DNA of 64,000 nucleotides from an uncultured Mobiluncus sp. Lineage in GTDB: Bacteria; Actinomycetota; Actinomycetes; Actinomycetales; Actinomycetaceae. The stretch lies in assembly GCF_902488535.1 (NCBI RefSeq), contig NZ_CABTWO010000002.1:62001-126000 (forward strand). Reading direction: 5' to 3'. The notes under the pieces are model-generated. The model saw only the letters and a program-made list of their open reading frames with translations, did no database searches and had not been told where the DNA came from. Shown here in pieces: positions 61,995 through 64,000 of the stretch (the stretch's first letter is position 1; every line of letters starts with the position of its first letter). The position numbers and the translations under genes are program-made.

Positions 61995-62648
61995 CTAGGA
62001 TTGCATAAAATCAGGGATTTCCCCGGGATATTCCTCCCAGTACGCCTCCGCCTCGCTCGCCAAAACATCCGACTCGCCCCGGCTGGCATCATCGGCGATT
62101 CCCACCGTGTGGAACCCAGCCGCGTTAGCCACCCGGACCGCATAAACCGCGTCCTCAAACACCCAAGCGTCCTCCGGTACGCTGCCCATCGCCCCCGCCG
62201 CCTGCAAAAACATAGTCGGCTCGCGCTTGTGCATCCCCGTTTCCGAAGAAGCGAAATACTGCGTAAACATCTCCTCAATCCCCAGACGCCGGAAAGCTGG
62301 GCGGATCAGACCCTCGGATCCGGAACTCACCACCGTCATCGGCACCCCCGCCTCAGCCAGCGCCTCCAGGAAACCCCTGGCTCCGGGCTTGAGCTGCACC
62401 TCCTCGAGGTAGCCGGTATAGACCGCGTCTTTGATACCGTTCAGGACCTCACTAACCGTTACGTCCAACCCGAAGCGCTGGTGTACCAGGCGCGCCGACT
62501 CGGGCAAAGTCATCTCAAAAAATTGCGCACCCAAATCCTTATCGACCTCTATCCCCAAGGTCGTCAAGTATTTTCCGGCTGCCTCCCGCCACAGCGGCAT
62601 AGTGTCGAGCAGCGTCCCGTCACAATCGAAAATCGCGCCTTTAATCAT
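61995..62648 (-). CDS. HAD-superfamily phosphatase (beta-phosphoglucomutase/sugar-phosphatase group)
   Basis: A 217-residue enzyme. Motif I IFDCDGTLLDT (Asp8, Asp10), motif II VVSSGSEG, and motif IV VFEDAVYAVRVANAAG with the acidic pair. A helical cap lies between residues 15 and 85. Start ATG 62648 overlaps the glycosylase stop as ATGA; a frame reaching 62759 would run through that gene. It is likely a sugar-phosphate phosphatase; the substrate is unknown. Confidence 0.85.
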   Translation of the reverse strand: MIKGAIFDCDGTLLDTMPLWREAAGKYLTTLGIEVDKDLGAQFFEMTLPESARLVHQRFGLDVTVSEVLNGIKDAVYTGYLEEVQLKPGARGFLEALAEAGVPMTVVSSGSEGLIRPAFRRLGIEEMFTQYFASSETGMHKREPTMFLQAAGAMGSVPEDAWVFEDAVYAVRVANAAGFHTVGIADDASRGESDVLASEAEAYWEEYPGEIPDFMQS

Positions 62649-63286
62649 GCCCTCAGGATACCTTCCCAACTTCCCTCCCGGCGCGCATCCTTTCCGGCCT
62701 GCACCACTAAACCGTGAAATAACGCCAGTTCCGCCACAGTAAATGTCTCTGCCCGCCACGCCGCATCGCGGGCCTGACGCGCTTGTCGATAGGTCCGAAA
62801 CTCGCCCAAACCAGCTGCCGCCAGCAATCGGCGCGCATAGGCATCGAAAATAAAAACCGGGCGGTCATAGGCATAAAGTAGGATGTCGTCGGCCGTTTCC
62901 TCACCCACTCCCGGGACTTGCAAAAGGGAGTTGCGCAGCGTTGGGGTGTCAATCTCACCAGCCCGGTCATCAGTTTTTATGTACCAATCGGTCAAGTTTT
63001 TCAGGTATCTCGCTTTCGCGCGCATGAAGCCGCTGGGTCGAATGAGTTTCTCCAGTTCACCCGGGGCGACCCCCGCCAGCCGCAAGGGGTCAAGCAGTCC
63101 TTTCTTCCGCAGGTTCTCTAGGGACTTTTCCACGCTGGTCCAGGTCGTGTTTTGGGTAAGCACGCTGCCCACCAGGATCTCGAACTTTGTTTCCGCCGGC
63201 CACCACTTTCCCGCATCTCTCACATTGCGTTGCAAAATCTCGAATAGCTCGCGAAAACCTGAAACCCGCCCTACCGCGCTTGTCAT
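62645..63286 (-). CDS. Endonuclease III-related DNA glycosylase (MagIII-like)
   Basis: A 213-residue helix-hairpin-helix glycosylase. FEILVGSVLTQNTTWTSVEK is the N-terminal signature. The HhH motif VPGVGEETADDILLYAYDRP is followed by FIFDAYARR with the catalytic Asp. The bifunctional Lys of endonuclease III is replaced (GEETAD rather than GRKTAN) and no four-cysteine FeS cluster follows, so it is probably a monofunctional 3-methyladenine glycosylase like H. pylori MagIII. It is translationally coupled to the HAD gene. Confidence 0.85.
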   Translation of the reverse strand: MTSAVGRVSGFRELFEILQRNVRDAGKWWPAETKFEILVGSVLTQNTTWTSVEKSLENLRKKGLLDPLRLAGVAPGELEKLIRPSGFMRAKARYLKNLTDWYIKTDDRAGEIDTPTLRNSLLQVPGVGEETADDILLYAYDRPVFIFDAYARRLLAAAGLGEFRTYRQARQARDAAWRAETFTVAELALFHGLVVQAGKDARREGSWEGILRA

Positions 63287-63305
63287 GAAGAACCGCCCGG
63301 AGAGA

Positions 63306-64000
63306 CTATTGACCCGAAATCTGCAAGTCTCGTGACGAGACCATCAGCAGTCTGCCGCTGGTGAAAGAAACGGTGGCGAACTGTCCGGTGATTTCGTTGG
63401 AAACCCCGCGTGTTGAGCCGCGAACCAGAGTAAAGTCCTCGACCAAGTAGCGTGTCCCCGTCAGGGTGAGGCCGCGAACATCGCCGTCAAAAGGAATCAA
63501 GCCGAAATAGTGGTAGTCGTTGCGGGGCACCGTATGGGTTCCCGGACCCACCAGGGACACCATGTTGTAGCCGTCTATCCAGCGCAGCCGGGCGGGAGTG
63601 TGGGCGAATTTCGCCAAAATGCCGAGGTTTCCCAAGGTGTGGTCCAAGCGTCCCCCCAAACCTCCAATGACATCTATGTGCCGGTAGCCGCGAGAATACG
63701 CCAGATCGACCGCTGCTTCAGAATCTGTGACTTCCTTGGCCGCGGGGAGAATTATCACTTCCACACCATCGCCGGGAACAGCTTGGCTGGGAGGGGCGAC
63801 GGGTACTGCCGCCAAGACTTCGGGAGAGCGGGTGCGCCCGTCTGCGAACTCAGCCTGACCTGCCGGACGCGGCGAAGAATCGAAGTCGCCGATGTAGACG
63901 TCGGGGACAATCCCCAAATCCCGCGCCACGTCTTGCCCCGAATCGCCACAAATTACCAACTCGTAGACCGAGAAATCCCAGTTGTCAGCGCACAGCGCAC
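63306..64000 (-). CDS. Thiamine pyrophosphokinase, N-terminally truncated by the window
   Basis: The frame stays open to base 64000, so the N-terminus is outside; 230 codons are visible. VICGDSGQDVARDLGIVPD and VYIGDFDSS near the start form the nucleotide/metal site, and IDVIGGLGGRLDHTLGNL is the catalytic signature of ThiN-type kinases that make thiamine diphosphate. The second domain, the beta-rich thiamine-binding part, ends TVSFTSGRLLMVSSRDL. An insertion between residues about 45 and 75 (Pro/Ala-rich) is longer than usual. It ends 20 bases before the MagIII-like gene starts. Confidence 0.88.
   Translation of the reverse strand, partial: ALCADNWDFSVYELVICGDSGQDVARDLGIVPDVYIGDFDSSPRPAGQAEFADGRTRSPEVLAAVPVAPPSQAVPGDGVEVIILPAAKEVTDSEAAVDLAYSRGYRHIDVIGGLGGRLDHTLGNLGILAKFAHTPARLRWIDGYNMVSLVGPGTHTVPRNDYHYFGLIPFDGDVRGLTLTGTRYLVEDFTLVRGSTRGVSNEITGQFATVSFTSGRLLMVSSRDLQISGQ

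Overview
The window reads as chromosome of a moderately high-GC Gram-positive actinobacterium, most likely in or near the Actinomycetaceae (Mobiluncus-like). The evidence is a dnaK-grpE-dnaJ-hspR operon controlled by HAIR boxes, a RamB-type regulator divergent from aceA-aceB, a BldC-like protein next to a 32-residue bS22-type ribosomal protein, DUF4235/DUF4126/DUF2254/DUF4921 proteins, FKBP-type and substrate-binding lipoproteins, and frequent GTG/TTG starts. The genus is an inference; there is no rRNA gene in the window.

Layout. 1-1009: end of a sugar-ABC ATPase, then about 700 bases with three strong terminator hairpins. 1010-6919: ramB, aceA and aceB (glyoxylate shunt) and exonuclease III. 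6999-11654: beta-glucosidase plus MFS transporter, a NagD-like phosphatase and a short-chain dehydrogenase. 11691-18423: pentose operon (xylulokinase and an RbsABC-type transporter) divergent from a ROK repressor. 18530-22704: fructose-bisphosphate aldolase, pyrE, a TrmH-type methyltransferase, and a TetR/serine-hydrolase pair with shared operator-like sites. 22889-30763: the heat-shock block clpB, hspR, dnaJ, grpE, dnaK. 30933-34845: Trk potassium uptake with two unrecognised genes. 35071-46951: BldC, bS22, phosphatases, a heterodimeric ABC exporter, ACT, DUF4921 and DUF4235 proteins, dcd, FKBP and DUF2254. 47104-51888: nucleoside salvage (deoD, deoA, phosphohexomutase, deoC). 52012-58012: lipoprotein, HTH-Fic, a membrane protein, a beta-propeller protein and an ABC-F ATPase with a leader.

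58124-61203 is the most unusual stretch. A visibly more AT-rich segment carries an Abi_2 (HEPN) gene divergent from a translationally coupled DUF3800 plus small unknown gene. It is bounded by identical 19-nt repeats whose core matches the 3' end of the tRNA-Gly(CCC) gene lying just beyond, and an orphan tRNA-like 3' end lies nearby. I read it as a small tRNA-associated putative defence cassette. The window closes with DUF4126, a HAD phosphatase overlapping a MagIII-like DNA glycosylase, and a truncated thiamine pyrophosphokinase.

How genes work together. aceA/aceB let the cell grow on C2 compounds under RamB control. DeoD, DeoA, the hexose/pentose mutase and DeoC turn nucleosides into triose phosphate and acetaldehyde. 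The RbsABC-type transporter and xylulokinase feed the pentose phosphate route. HspR and the HAIR boxes tie the chaperones into one regulon. No CRISPR array, rRNA or intact transposon is visible.
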